Shown piece after piece: positions 46,886 through 56,287 of a DNA stretch of 64,000 nucleotides; position 1 is the first letter of the stretch, and each line of letters begins with the position of its first letter. This DNA is from Bacillota bacterium (lineage in GTDB: Bacteria; Bacillota; Sulfobacillia; Sulfobacillales; Sulfobacillaceae). The stretch lies in the NCBI GenBank assembly GCA_021784595.1, contig JAJYHT010000008.1:1-64000 (forward strand). Reading direction: 5' to 3'. Under the pieces are notes generated by a model, which did not search any database, was not told the DNA's origin, and saw only the letters and a program-made list of their open reading frames with translations. The position numbers were made by a program, and so were the translations under genes.

Positions 46886-47845
46886 TTAAATTAACGCTAT
46901 CCATGTGCTAAGCCAAATTTCTGGGTCTCCCAAACTCAATTTAATCGCCCGGTCAATGCGTTCCGCTTCTCGTAGTCCCGCACCAACCTGCTCTTTTGTC
47001 CAAGATTTCGCCGACTGATAGAGGCGGCTGACCACAAACTCTTTAAGTCCTTCCTGTTGAGCAAACAACGAGGCCGGAATACCGCGGTCTTTGGCATCCA
47101 AGACTCGGCCCATTTGAATCAGTTGGCGCGCCACCATCACTAATATGGGCAATGGCTCATTTCCTTCACGCAACAACTCTTCTAAGGCAGTCAGACTTTG
47201 TGCACGTTTTTTGCGCACCACCGCATCCCCCAATTGCCAAAAAGCGGTGCCTCGCAACGGCAAGGCAAAGTTGCGAACAGCATCCTCATCCCATGTGCAT
47301 TTGGCATCATACAACGCCATTTTTTCCAGCTCTTGCTCCACTTGATATTCGTTGGCATCCAGCATATGCGCCAGCACTTCAGCCACACCCCGCCCCAACT
47401 TGACTTTTTGGCTTTTTGCCGTTGACTCCACGAACCGCAAAAAGATGGGAGCCTTTAAGGGCTTGAGGTCTAAAACACGGTGGGCTCCCAAAAGCTTAAC
47501 CAATCCCGGCACGGACTTTTTGTCCCAAATGATTAGGCAGGTGCCCTCTAAAGCTTTAGGAAGCCACGACGCGACGTCCGCCTCTTTCGTCTTCCATGTC
47601 GCCCCCTCTCGAATCAGCACCACACGGCCAGAGGAAAATAAGCTGGGACTTTGTAAAAATGAACTGACGTCGGCCCACGAAACGCTCTGTTCATCTATAA
47701 TCACAAAGCCGTCCCGCGTTTTCATATCCCCTAGGACACGGCGACGAATACGAAAAATCCATTGCCAAGCCCAATAGGACTGATCGCCTGTCAAATAGTA
47801 AACCTTTTCCAATGTGCCCCGCTCAGCGGCGGCCAAGGCTTCCAC
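46886..47845 (-). CDS. holA: DNA polymerase III delta subunit
   Basis: 319 residues. Clamp-loader subunit. 'VYYLTGDQSYWAWQWI' at the N-terminus, 'LIIWDKKSVPG', 'LDANEYQVEQELEKMALY' and the C-terminal 'REAERIDRAIKLS' are family features in the usual order. The GTG at 47845 lacks a close ribosome-binding site; a TTG 10 codons later is a possible alternative start. Its place next to rpsT is conserved. Confidence 0.93.
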   Translation of the reverse strand: MEALAAAERGTLEKVYYLTGDQSYWAWQWIFRIRRRVLGDMKTRDGFVIIDEQSVSWADVSSFLQSPSLFSSGRVVLIREGATWKTKEADVASWLPKALEGTCLIIWDKKSVPGLVKLLGAHRVLDLKPLKAPIFLRFVESTAKSQKVKLGRGVAEVLAHMLDANEYQVEQELEKMALYDAKCTWDEDAVRNFALPLRGTAFWQLGDAVVRKKRAQSLTALEELLREGNEPLPILVMVARQLIQMGRVLDAKDRGIPASLFAQQEGLKEFVVSRLYQSAKSWTKEQVGAGLREAERIDRAIKLSLGDPEIWLSTWIALI

Positions 47846-47960
47846 AATGTCCGTAACCGTGCCCCCTTACGCATAACCAGAAGGATATTTGGCCACATTG
47901 TACCAAGACGCGTCATGCCCGAAAAGGCCTGTCCAGCAAAACCAAAGGAGGTTCACCGTT

Positions 47961-49736
47961 ATGTGGCCCTTTTCTCGCAAGACTCACTCGGGGCCAAGAC
48001 TCGCCGATAACGCTACACCCGAAAAAGGTCCGGCCGGGCGTTTGATGGATAATCTGAAGACTGCCGAACAAACCTTGGAAGACATTACGGAAATTGACCA
48101 CGGATTGGTCAAAGACCTCATCACGGAAACTAAGACATTTTCAAAGCGCCTTGAGTCTCTTAGTCAAGATCTGATCCCGGGCCATAAATCTCTTGATGAG
48201 TTTTCAGGCGATATTGACGGGGCGTACGATCGTCTCAAAAATACCGTAGGACAATCGCCTGACATTATCATTCGCCGATTTTTCATCGGTCACGGACCAC
48301 AGGTTCCCGCCCTTTTGGCCTTTGTCGACGGACTAGCAGACAATCAAATGATTGACCAAGACACTATCGCACTCATGCAACGCTATCAAGATGCACAGGT
48401 CTTAATTCAAAGTCCTCAGACGGCCCATCAAGTCATTCATGATGCGGTGACTTCTGTTGGCCATGCTACGGTCGAGACCCAATGGTCCAAACTGGTGATT
48501 GATCTGATGGGGGGCAACACCATCGTATTTATTCAAGGATGTCCTCAAGTGCTCGTGTTGGATACCGTGAAATATCCAGCACGCGCCATTTCCGCTCCCA
48601 TGACCGAACGGGCTGTTAAAGGGCCCCAAGAGGCCTTCAATGAGGTTATCCTGACCCAAATGAATTTAATCCGACGGCGAATTAAAAGCCCTAATCTGCA
48701 TTTCGATCCGGTAAAAATTGGACAACTTTCCCAAACCTTGGTGGTGGTGGCCCATGTTGAAGGAGTCACCAATCCAGAATTGGTGATAGCAACCAAACGT
48801 CGTTTAGCCGCGATCAACATCGCTAATCTGGAATATTCCAACACCTTGGCGGAATCACTGTCCAGTTCACGCTCCCTATTCCCACAAGTACGGTCGACCG
48901 AGCGCGCTGACATTGTGGCGCGTGATCTAGCACTGGGAAAAGTGGCGATTATGGTGGACAATACGCCCTACGCCATTACGGTGCCAGCCACCTTTATGGA
49001 TTTTTACCAAACCACCGACGACTATACGGCAAGCTTTTGGGAAGCGTCTTTAGAACGCCTGGTGAGACTTTTGGGGCTCTTTGTGGGCCTCTTGCTACCC
49101 CCTCTTTACATAGCGCTCAGTTCGGTGGATCCCGAGCTCTTGCCGACCAAACTCGTCATTACCATCGCCGGTTCGCGCGTAGGTATTCCGTTCCCACCCA
49201 TATTTGAAGTCATCATCATGTGGAGCATCATCGAAATTTTGCGTGAAGCGGCCATTAGACTGCCCAAAGGCTTGTCTACCACGTTAGGCACCATCGGCGC
49301 CATTGTCGTAGGTACCGCAATCGTCAAAGCGGCTTTGGTGTCCGATATCATGATTGTCATCATTACATTGACGGCTTTAGGCCTCTTTACTTCGCCGGTG
49401 TACGAAATGGCGGTGCCGTGGCGAATTTTGTTTTGGTTTGTCATTTTAGCGGCCTATCTTTTGGGTATCTACGGCATCATTTTGTCCCTCATCATCATAC
49501 TGGCCCACCTGGCCAGTCTGGAAAACTTCGGCGTGCCCTATCTTTCGCCCTTTGGACCGCTTCGCGTACGTGATCTCAAAGACTCCTGGATACGCTTCCC
49601 TGAAGCGAAAATGCGGCACCGCCCCACGTACCTGCGCTCGGTATCGCCCATTCAGCGCTCTGTGCAAAAAGAGCCACCGATGGTGTATCCGCAACTGCAC
49701 CAAACCCAAAAGGAGCACTTCGATGATGAAACTTAA
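47961..49736 (+). CDS. gerA: Spore germination protein, GerA family (A subunit)
   Basis: 591 residues. A-subunit of a Ger(x) germinant receptor in the spore inner membrane. N-terminal soluble domains (1 to about 330, with 'DIIIRRFFIGHG' and 'YSNTLAESLSSSRSLFPQVRSTERAD' in outline), then five to six membrane helices ('PPLYIALSS', 'EVIIMWSIIEILREAAIRLPKG') and a cytoplasmic tail. The ATG at 47961 has AAGGAGG upstream. First gene of the gerA-gerC-gerB operon; the germinant cannot be told. Confidence 0.94.
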   Translation: MWPFSRKTHSGPRLADNATPEKGPAGRLMDNLKTAEQTLEDITEIDHGLVKDLITETKTFSKRLESLSQDLIPGHKSLDEFSGDIDGAYDRLKNTVGQSPDIIIRRFFIGHGPQVPALLAFVDGLADNQMIDQDTIALMQRYQDAQVLIQSPQTAHQVIHDAVTSVGHATVETQWSKLVIDLMGGNTIVFIQGCPQVLVLDTVKYPARAISAPMTERAVKGPQEAFNEVILTQMNLIRRRIKSPNLHFDPVKIGQLSQTLVVVAHVEGVTNPELVIATKRRLAAINIANLEYSNTLAESLSSSRSLFPQVRSTERADIVARDLALGKVAIMVDNTPYAITVPATFMDFYQTTDDYTASFWEASLERLVRLLGLFVGLLLPPLYIALSSVDPELLPTKLVITIAGSRVGIPFPPIFEVIIMWSIIEILREAAIRLPKGLSTTLGTIGAIVVGTAIVKAALVSDIMIVIITLTALGLFTSPVYEMAVPWRILFWFVILAAYLLGIYGIILSLIIILAHLASLENFGVPYLSPFGPLRVRDLKDSWIRFPEAKMRHRPTYLRSVSPIQRSVQKEPPMVYPQLHQTQKEHFDDET

Positions 49737-50841
49737 GCGGTGGCTGCAGGCGTTTGCGGTGGCGGCGCTGACCGTGGGATTGACCGGTTGCTGGGGCAAT
49801 CGCCCGGTCAACGACCGGATTTTAGTGTTGTGTATGGGAATAGATCCTGCGAAGTCGCCCCAACAATTCACCGTCATTTTTCAAGCCCCGACTCCATCAG
49901 CAGTCACCAACAGCAGTCAGGGATCCTCTTCGGGGAGCGGCCAGTCCGAGGTGTTTGCCGTCAAAGGCACCGGCCGGGGTTTAGAGGCGGCCTTTAATGA
50001 GGCTCAGGCCCAAGTCTCCAAAGATCTCTATCTTGGACAACTGCAGTTGGTGGTGATATCAGATAAGATGAAGCCCGAGTTGCTGCACCGTGCGATTGAA
50101 AGTCTTCGAAGCATCGGTCCGCTGGATAAGACACCGTATATTGTCGTGGCCAAAAATTCTGCCTTCAAAGTACTGCAGCAATCAAGCCCTCAAGCTAAAT
50201 TTCCAAGCCTCTACTTCATCTCGTTGTTTGGCTGTGTTTCCTGCCAAACCGATGCGATCGGTGTGCGCTTCTGGCAATATTTAGTACGGCTGACCACATC
50301 GGGGGTTGATCCCTTTTTACCGGTAGCCTTACCGTTTAGCCAAGGGTACCGCGTGGATCAAGTCGCGCTGTATCGCGGCTATCAATATGTCACCACCTTG
50401 GATCCGGTCCAAACCATGAACTTTGGCATTTTAGAAGGGCTCTCCCACAAGGTAAGTCTATTTCTTCCCCGATGGCAGGCCACGATAGCATTTTTGACCG
50501 GTCCCAGCCGACTAACCACCCAAGTGGTCGACGGGCATGTCCAAGCACGCTTTAATGTGCGCCTGACCGCAACCCTCCAAGGCATTTCTTCGAGTTCCGT
50601 GACTCCAATAGAATTGTCCCAAATTTCCCAGCGGGCCTCGGAAATCATTGCTCAGCGATGCACCGCTGTGATCCGCCAAACCCAACATGATGACGTCGAT
50701 CCCTTTGGCATAGGCCGCATGCTAAGTTGGCAGCATCCGAACACTTTTCACCGCTTTGCCGACTGGCATAAAGAGTATCCAAAAATCCACGTGATTGTCC
50801 ATTGCGTGGTCAAAATCACTAGCGTAGGTACCGTGAGTTGA
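49723..50841 (+). CDS. gerC: Spore germination lipoprotein, GerC family
   Basis: 372 residues. Signal peptide and lipobox 'VGLTGCWGNRPVND', with the W-[GN]-x-[RK] start typical of Ger(x)C proteins. Domain features include 'GRGLEAAFNEAQAQVSKDLYLGQLQLVVISDKM' and 'TPYIVVAKNSA'. The ATG at 49723 has AAGGAG 7 nt upstream and overlaps gerA by 14 nt. Confidence 0.93.
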   Translation: MMKLKRWLQAFAVAALTVGLTGCWGNRPVNDRILVLCMGIDPAKSPQQFTVIFQAPTPSAVTNSSQGSSSGSGQSEVFAVKGTGRGLEAAFNEAQAQVSKDLYLGQLQLVVISDKMKPELLHRAIESLRSIGPLDKTPYIVVAKNSAFKVLQQSSPQAKFPSLYFISLFGCVSCQTDAIGVRFWQYLVRLTTSGVDPFLPVALPFSQGYRVDQVALYRGYQYVTTLDPVQTMNFGILEGLSHKVSLFLPRWQATIAFLTGPSRLTTQVVDGHVQARFNVRLTATLQGISSSSVTPIELSQISQRASEIIAQRCTAVIRQTQHDDVDPFGIGRMLSWQHPNTFHRFADWHKEYPKIHVIVHCVVKITSVGTVS

Positions 50842-50857
50842 GGGAGGGTGATGAGAT

Positions 50858-52024
50858 ATGAAGAGTGATGCGCCCGACCGCCTTCCGCGGATATCCGCCA
50901 TGCAGTTCGCCACCATGGTGACTTCGGGGTATATTGCGCTGGGCATCTTTTATTTCCCTCGCCAGGCGGTTTCTGTGGCTGGACGCAATGGCATTTGGTC
51001 GATCATATTGGACGGACTCGTGACCTGGGGACTAATGCACCTCATCTTTTGGGTCGGTCGTTTAGTTCCCAATGAAACCTTGACCACTTTCGCACCCAAA
51101 ATATTAACTAAGCCTATCGGCTTGCTGCTGGGCACTTACACGGTAATCTATCATCTGGTCTTGGCTATTGCGGCCGCTACGCTGTTTGGTTTTGTGCTGG
51201 GCGATATCTTTTTGCCGGAGACGCCTCAGTGGGCCCTCGTCGCATCCTTAGTCGCCACTGCAGTGTACATGGGCTGGGGCGGCACAGCGGGGTTGGCCCG
51301 CACCCTGCAAGCCGGCTACACACCGGTCGCTATCCTCACCTTATTAACTGGGATGGCCACTAGCACTTTAGTGCGCCATCCCGTGCTGCTACTCCCTCCG
51401 GCCAACTTCATGCTGTTTCCCGTACTGCGCGGCGCCTGGAACGAATACATTATTTTCATCGGATTTCAGCTCAGTGTCACCTTATACCCCTTTATCCGCA
51501 ACGAACAGCGCAAACAGGCCGAACGGTACACTTATATCGCGCTGGGCGGGGTAACCACCATCCTGGTCATCGAATACGAGGTGGCCATGTCCACTTTTGG
51601 CCCCTCCTACATCTCGCAATTGCGCTGGCCGCTGGTCAGTCTGATGCGCATACTCTCGGTTCAGGGCTTTTTCATCGATAAGTTTGGGCTTTTGGTGGTC
51701 GCCCTATGGACCATTATCGTAGCGGGATTTGTATCCGTTCGTTTATGGTGCTTGGCCCATGATATCATGGCTATAGCGCACCAGAAAACCACAAAAGCCT
51801 ATCACTTCTTTCTGTCGGTGTCAGGGGCGGTGGTCGTGTTAGGCACCACATTGATCCCCAACGCCGAGTATGCCAGGATTCTCAATGAAAAGTACTTGGT
51901 TCCAGCTGGCATCTTATACCTGACTGGCGTGCCTGCTCTTGTGCTTACGGTGGCCCACTTCCGAAAGAAACTTGTTACCAAGCTGCGCACTAGCCCAGAA
52001 GTTAAGCCGGCGCCTCCAAGTTAG
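50858..52024 (+). CDS. gerB: Spore germination permease, GerB family
   Basis: 388 residues with about ten membrane helices, of the amino acid-permease-like spore germination family. 'QFATMVTSGYIALGIFYFPRQAVSVAGRNGIWS' is the characteristic opening. Likely binds or conveys the germinant. Order A-C-B differs from the A-B-C order of the Bacillus gerA operon. The 3' end overlaps the convergent kinase gene by 23 nt. Confidence 0.93.
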   Translation: MKSDAPDRLPRISAMQFATMVTSGYIALGIFYFPRQAVSVAGRNGIWSIILDGLVTWGLMHLIFWVGRLVPNETLTTFAPKILTKPIGLLLGTYTVIYHLVLAIAAATLFGFVLGDIFLPETPQWALVASLVATAVYMGWGGTAGLARTLQAGYTPVAILTLLTGMATSTLVRHPVLLLPPANFMLFPVLRGAWNEYIIFIGFQLSVTLYPFIRNEQRKQAERYTYIALGGVTTILVIEYEVAMSTFGPSYISQLRWPLVSLMRILSVQGFFIDKFGLLVVALWTIIVAGFVSVRLWCLAHDIMAIAHQKTTKAYHFFLSVSGAVVVLGTTLIPNAEYARILNEKYLVPAGILYLTGVPALVLTVAHFRKKLVTKLRTSPEVKPAPPS

Positions 52025-53243
52025 GAAACTCCATGCGAATGACGGTCCGCCCCGGTTTGGACTCGATGGCCAACGCCCCTTGATGGGTTTGCACTAGCTT
52101 GCGCACAATCATCAAACCGAGACCGGAACCCCCCTCTTTAGTGCTCTGTTGCACATGAAACAGATGCGCCATGATGTCTTGGGGTATCCCCGGACCATTG
52201 TCTTCAACAGATATTTGCGTGGTGGTTTCCCGCACCACGGCTGACACCGCAACCCGGGGACTCTTATGACGGTCGGCCATGGCTTCGATGGAATTCTTAA
52301 AGAGGTTGGTAAAGATGTGGTCTAGACGCATAGCATCCGCCCAAACCTGTAGTCCCGAAGGACATGAAAGCTTAAACACGATGCCATCGACTTGCAGTTT
52401 GTTCCAATTTTTCCAAAGCAAAGGCTCCAACTCCACTAACTCACGATGAATCACGGTATCGCGGGTAACCCACAAAATGTCTTCGGTGATTTCCGTAAGG
52501 CGAGTGATCTCTTCCAAGGCTTTCTCCAAATATCCTGCGATCGAACCGCCCGGTTGTTCCAACTGCGCCAACTCAATGTAGCCTAAGAGCGAAGCCAAGG
52601 GATTGCGCACTTCGTGCATCAAGGTTGCCGCCGTGTTGGCCGAAATCATGTCATGCTGCACCATAGGCTTGGGAATGGCCTCTAGCACCACCCATTGCCC
52701 CACCCCGTGAATCCGCACCTCAAAGTCATCATACTGGGAGACCAACACCGCGTGCGATCCCTTGGCTACTGCGTCACTCCATTGCGGCAACCAAGACACG
52801 GCGTTCCATGTCCACTGCTCCACCTCGGACAAGCCTAGGACGCGTTCAGCGACATCATTGACATAAACCCATTGCTTATCTTGCGCCAGGGCAATGCCGG
52901 TATGAAGTTCTTTTCCGACCGGATCCCAAAGGACTTCCATCGGCCAATACAGCGTACCCTGCCGGTCGCCTTCAAGGTTGAGAATCGCGACTTCCTGCAT
53001 AATATGCGATTCATGATTTACCAGCAGCCGCCACGGCACCGCGGCCGAATGACGATCGGCTAATTGCTGTTGCACTGCCTTTAGCGTAAAACCCATCTCT
53101 TGGGCCGTTTTGTTAATCCACAACAAGCCTGTTCCCCAGCTCTGAAACACTAGGGGAACCGGTAAATGGTCCAAAGCCTCTTTTCGCACAATAAAGTCGT
53201 TGCTGAGTTCGATATTCCGCATGACGCGAAACGATATACACAT
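52002..53243 (-). CDS. PAS-containing sensor histidine kinase
   Basis: 413 residues, no membrane helices, so cytoplasmic. A PAS-like domain occupies residues about 115-200 ('WVYVNDVAERVLGL'). The H-box is 'TLMHEVRNPLASLLGYIEL' (phosphorylated His near 219). ATP-binding boxes: N 'HIFTNLFKNSIEAM', G1 'VEDNGPGIP', G2 'GGSGLGLMIV'. No response regulator is adjacent, which is the pattern of orphan sporulation kinases feeding Spo0F/Spo0A. ATG at 53243 with AAAGGA upstream. Confidence 0.92.
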   Translation of the reverse strand: MCISFRVMRNIELSNDFIVRKEALDHLPVPLVFQSWGTGLLWINKTAQEMGFTLKAVQQQLADRHSAAVPWRLLVNHESHIMQEVAILNLEGDRQGTLYWPMEVLWDPVGKELHTGIALAQDKQWVYVNDVAERVLGLSEVEQWTWNAVSWLPQWSDAVAKGSHAVLVSQYDDFEVRIHGVGQWVVLEAIPKPMVQHDMISANTAATLMHEVRNPLASLLGYIELAQLEQPGGSIAGYLEKALEEITRLTEITEDILWVTRDTVIHRELVELEPLLWKNWNKLQVDGIVFKLSCPSGLQVWADAMRLDHIFTNLFKNSIEAMADRHKSPRVAVSAVVRETTTQISVEDNGPGIPQDIMAHLFHVQQSTKEGGSGLGLMIVRKLVQTHQGALAIESKPGRTVIRMEFPNLEAPA

Positions 53244-53277
53244 GTGAAGGTCCTTTTTCCGCCGTATTTCTCACGTA

Positions 53278-53284
53278 TTCGACA
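53278..53284 (-). promoter_or_regulatory. Spo0A-box-like site upstream of the kinase
   Basis: TGTCGAA on the minus strand matches the Spo0A core TGNCGAA and lies 35 nt upstream of the histidine kinase start. Confidence 0.5.
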
Positions 53285-53304
53285 TCAGATTACATAATCC
53301 TCTA

Positions 53305-53319
53305 TTTTTGACGAAAAAT
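53305..53319 (+). promoter_or_regulatory. Second Spo0A-box-like site
   Basis: TTTTTGACGAAAAAT contains TGACGAA, matching TGNCGAA with A/T flanks. It lies 21 nt from the other box, in the same divergent region between the histidine kinase and the esterase. Confidence 0.55.
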
Positions 53320-53480
53320 GTCTAAATGGCTTTCAAATGCAGAAATCTTTGACAAAGTGCTTGATACTTTATTAGTCGCCACCATTAATCGTCCCGCTTT
53401 TTGGCTAGAGAGAGTAAAATGAAGCGAACATCAGTTGACCGATTGGCATAAATCCAGGAAACAAGGGAGGGGAAACCGTC

Positions 53481-54443
53481 TTGCGAAAATATATATTTCT
53501 GGTCGGCGGAATACTGTCCCTGTCATTTCTGCTGAGCGGGCTTTTGGCACCTCCTACCATAGCCGTGCGTTCGAGAGCCCTAGTGGCTCAGGGTCAATCC
53601 CATCACTGGAATTCAGGACTTTTGGGAATTCGGGAACGAGTCGTCTATGAACGAATACACCATCACAATCTGACATTGTACCTGTTTCACCCGCGTCAGC
53701 GCGCAGTCCCAGGGCGGCCTGTGGTGATATACATCCACGGGGGGGCTCTGCGATACGGAAGCGCATTGATAAGTCAACGTCGTACCCCACACAATCGTTT
53801 GATGGTGGCTGTAGAACGCCAACTAATTCAGGCCGGCGTGGACTTTATATCGGTAAACTATCGTCTGGCACCGCTTCATCCCTGGCCCGATGCCTTAATT
53901 GACGTTAAACATGCTTTGAGCTATCTTGGGGCCCATGCCGCTTTGCTGGACATTAATGGGCACCAAATGGCGGTGATGGGTGATAGCGCGGGTGGTGAAT
54001 TATCCAGTTTTGTGGGATTGACCATGAACTCCGCAAACACAGAGCGCCCGTTGGTGCGAGCCGTGGTGGACCTCTTTGGACCTACCAATCGAAGGGTCTT
54101 TGCTTCCGAGTGGCGAAAGCGCTTTGGACTAGCCCCCAATCCGGTTTATGGCGTCTATACTTGGCGTCGCGCAATCCGTGAAAGCGCCGTGACCTACGTT
54201 CACCCCGGAGCACCCCCGTTTTTGATCGTTCAAGGGACACAAGACACCATCGTGCCGCCAAGCCAATCGGCGCTGTTAAAAAAGAAACTGCATCACGCAG
54301 GGGTGCCAGTGCAAGAAATTCTTGTGCATCATGCCGGCCATGAATTGATACCTGTAGGCGGCCCAATACATCCGGGGATTCCTGTGATTGCCAGACATAT
54401 CGTACGATTTTTAACCAAACAATTAGTCGTTCGCCAGACGTGA
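53481..54443 (+). CDS. Secreted or membrane-anchored alpha/beta-hydrolase (HSL-type esterase)
   Basis: 320 residues. N-terminal signal sequence (residues 1 to about 28). Hormone-sensitive-lipase-type fold: oxyanion motif 'YIHGGALRYG', 'NYRLAPLHPWPDALIDV', nucleophile elbow 'GDSAGGELSS', acid in 'GTQDTIVPPSQ' and catalytic His in 'HHAGHEL'. The TTG at 53481 has GGGAGGGG upstream. Acts outside the membrane on an ester or amide; substrate unknown. Confidence 0.88.
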   Translation: MRKYIFLVGGILSLSFLLSGLLAPPTIAVRSRALVAQGQSHHWNSGLLGIRERVVYERIHHHNLTLYLFHPRQRAVPGRPVVIYIHGGALRYGSALISQRRTPHNRLMVAVERQLIQAGVDFISVNYRLAPLHPWPDALIDVKHALSYLGAHAALLDINGHQMAVMGDSAGGELSSFVGLTMNSANTERPLVRAVVDLFGPTNRRVFASEWRKRFGLAPNPVYGVYTWRRAIRESAVTYVHPGAPPFLIVQGTQDTIVPPSQSALLKKKLHHAGVPVQEILVHHAGHELIPVGGPIHPGIPVIARHIVRFLTKQLVVRQT

Positions 54444-54557
54444 ACGTGATAGAGGCCAGGCCTTACTTCTCCCAAACTCCAAAGTAGGCTATGATAAAAC
54501 CCGATTCTGTCTTAGACAGTGACAATTTTCTCAGAATTTGACGGGGAGGTCCGGCCC

Positions 54558-56267
54558 ATGACCGAAATGACGGACCGTCGCTCTAGTTGGGGTATGGCCG
54601 ATATTTTGGTCGGCGTTGTGGTCCTGGCGGTGTTGTCTTTACTGATTGCTTGGGCCACTCACGCTCCTCACCATTCACCGGAAACCGGGAAAATTTCGCT
54701 GGCATTTTGGCGGTTGCCCATGTACGCTCTCTATTCCTGGCTTCGCATGGCTGCAGCTTATGTCATATCGTTGCTGTTCACCTTTGTATATGCGTATTCC
54801 GCCGCATATAACAAGAGGGCAGAAAAAATTTTGATTCCGTTATTAGACATTTTGCAGTCAATTCCTGTGCTGTCATTCTTGCCGGTCGTCCTATTGGCCT
54901 TCATAGCCCTTTTCCCCGGTTCTCGGGTGGGCGTCAATCTGGCGTCGGTGATTTTAATTTTTACCGGACAAGTGTGGAACATGGTATTCGCACTCTATCA
55001 CGGGCTGATTACCATCCCGCGCGACCTGCGCGAATCTGCCCTATCCCTCAATCTCTCCCCATGGCAGCGTTTCCGCACGCTCGAGCTGCCCTACTCCATG
55101 GTCGGCCTGGTCTGGAACTCGATGATGTCATGGGCTGGCGGCTGGTTCTTTTTAATGGCTGCCGAAATGTTTTCTCTGGGCAATAAAAATTACCAGTTGC
55201 AAGGCATCGGTTCCTATCTGCAAACCGCCGCCAACCAAGGGGACTGGTTGGCTGAAGTTGCCGGACTAGTGGTACTCGTGTTAGTGATTGTTTTAATGGA
55301 CCAACTGATTTGGCGGCCCCTTTTGGCGTGGGCAGACAAATTTAAGATGGAACTTGTGGAAGGCGATGCCCGCACCCGATCCGCAGTGCTCATGATCCTG
55401 AGGCGCTCTAGACTTATCGAATGGCTGGGAGCCTCCCTGGGGTCTCCAGTACTGGAGTGGACCGACCGCTGGTTTGGCCACACCTTGCCCCGATTGCGAC
55501 AAGCTGGCCCGTTGGCCACCGTCATCGGACTTCTTCGCACGCTTATGGTTGCCGCCATAATCATAGTCTTGGTCACTGCATTGGAGGGCACACTAAAATT
55601 AGTGCAACACATTGCCTGGTCGGAATTGATATTGGTGTTTGAGGCGACCGGCGCCACCCTGCTGCGCGTTCTGGCCGCACTGGCCATTTCGGTGGTTTGG
55701 ACGGTACCGGTTGGAGTCTTTATCGGCTCCAACCGCAAATGGGCACAAACCTTAACCCCCATCAGCCAGATTGCCGCTTCGGTGCCTGCTACCGCCCTTT
55801 TTCCCGGCATGGTTGCGCTACTGATTCATCTGCGTGGGGGCCTATCCTCGGCCGCCATTCTTCTCATGGTCTTGGGCACCCAATGGTACGTGCTGTTCAA
55901 TGTCATCGCGGGCGCCTCAGCCATTCCAGAGGATCTGCGCGAAGCCACCAAAATGTTTCGGTTAAAAGGAACTCGCGTGTGGACCACACTGATTTTGCCG
56001 GCCATCTATCCCTATTTGATTACCGGTCTCATCACAGCTGCTGGGGGTGCTTGGAATGCCAGCATCGTGGCCGAATACGTTAGTTTTCAAAATCACGTCT
56101 ACACCACCTTTGGCATCGGATCTCTCATTGCAGAGGCATCGGCGGGTGGCCGCTTCCCTCTGCTGCTGCTTTCTACATCCAGTTTAGCCTTAGCAGTGGT
56201 GGTCATTAATCGGCTCCTCTGGCGCCGATTGTACAATCGGGCCACGGAACGGTACTCGCTATCTTAA
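54558..56267 (+). CDS. ABC transporter permease, fused double domain (NitT/TauT type)
   Basis: 569 residues with two homologous permease halves of about six helices each. Each half has its own EAA loop: 'IPRDLRESALSLNLSPWQRF' near residue 155 and 'IPEDLREATKMFRLKGTRVW' near 460. The halves resemble the nitrate/sulfonate/taurine BPD family. The ATG at 54558 follows GGGGAGG. With the following ATPase it would give a complete membrane part from one chain; no substrate-binding protein is adjacent. Confidence 0.9.
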   Translation: MTEMTDRRSSWGMADILVGVVVLAVLSLLIAWATHAPHHSPETGKISLAFWRLPMYALYSWLRMAAAYVISLLFTFVYAYSAAYNKRAEKILIPLLDILQSIPVLSFLPVVLLAFIALFPGSRVGVNLASVILIFTGQVWNMVFALYHGLITIPRDLRESALSLNLSPWQRFRTLELPYSMVGLVWNSMMSWAGGWFFLMAAEMFSLGNKNYQLQGIGSYLQTAANQGDWLAEVAGLVVLVLVIVLMDQLIWRPLLAWADKFKMELVEGDARTRSAVLMILRRSRLIEWLGASLGSPVLEWTDRWFGHTLPRLRQAGPLATVIGLLRTLMVAAIIIVLVTALEGTLKLVQHIAWSELILVFEATGATLLRVLAALAISVVWTVPVGVFIGSNRKWAQTLTPISQIAASVPATALFPGMVALLIHLRGGLSSAAILLMVLGTQWYVLFNVIAGASAIPEDLREATKMFRLKGTRVWTTLILPAIYPYLITGLITAAGGAWNASIVAEYVSFQNHVYTTFGIGSLIAEASAGGRFPLLLLSTSSLALAVVVINRLLWRRLYNRATERYSLS

Positions 56268-56287
56268 AAGCAAAGAAGGAGACAACG

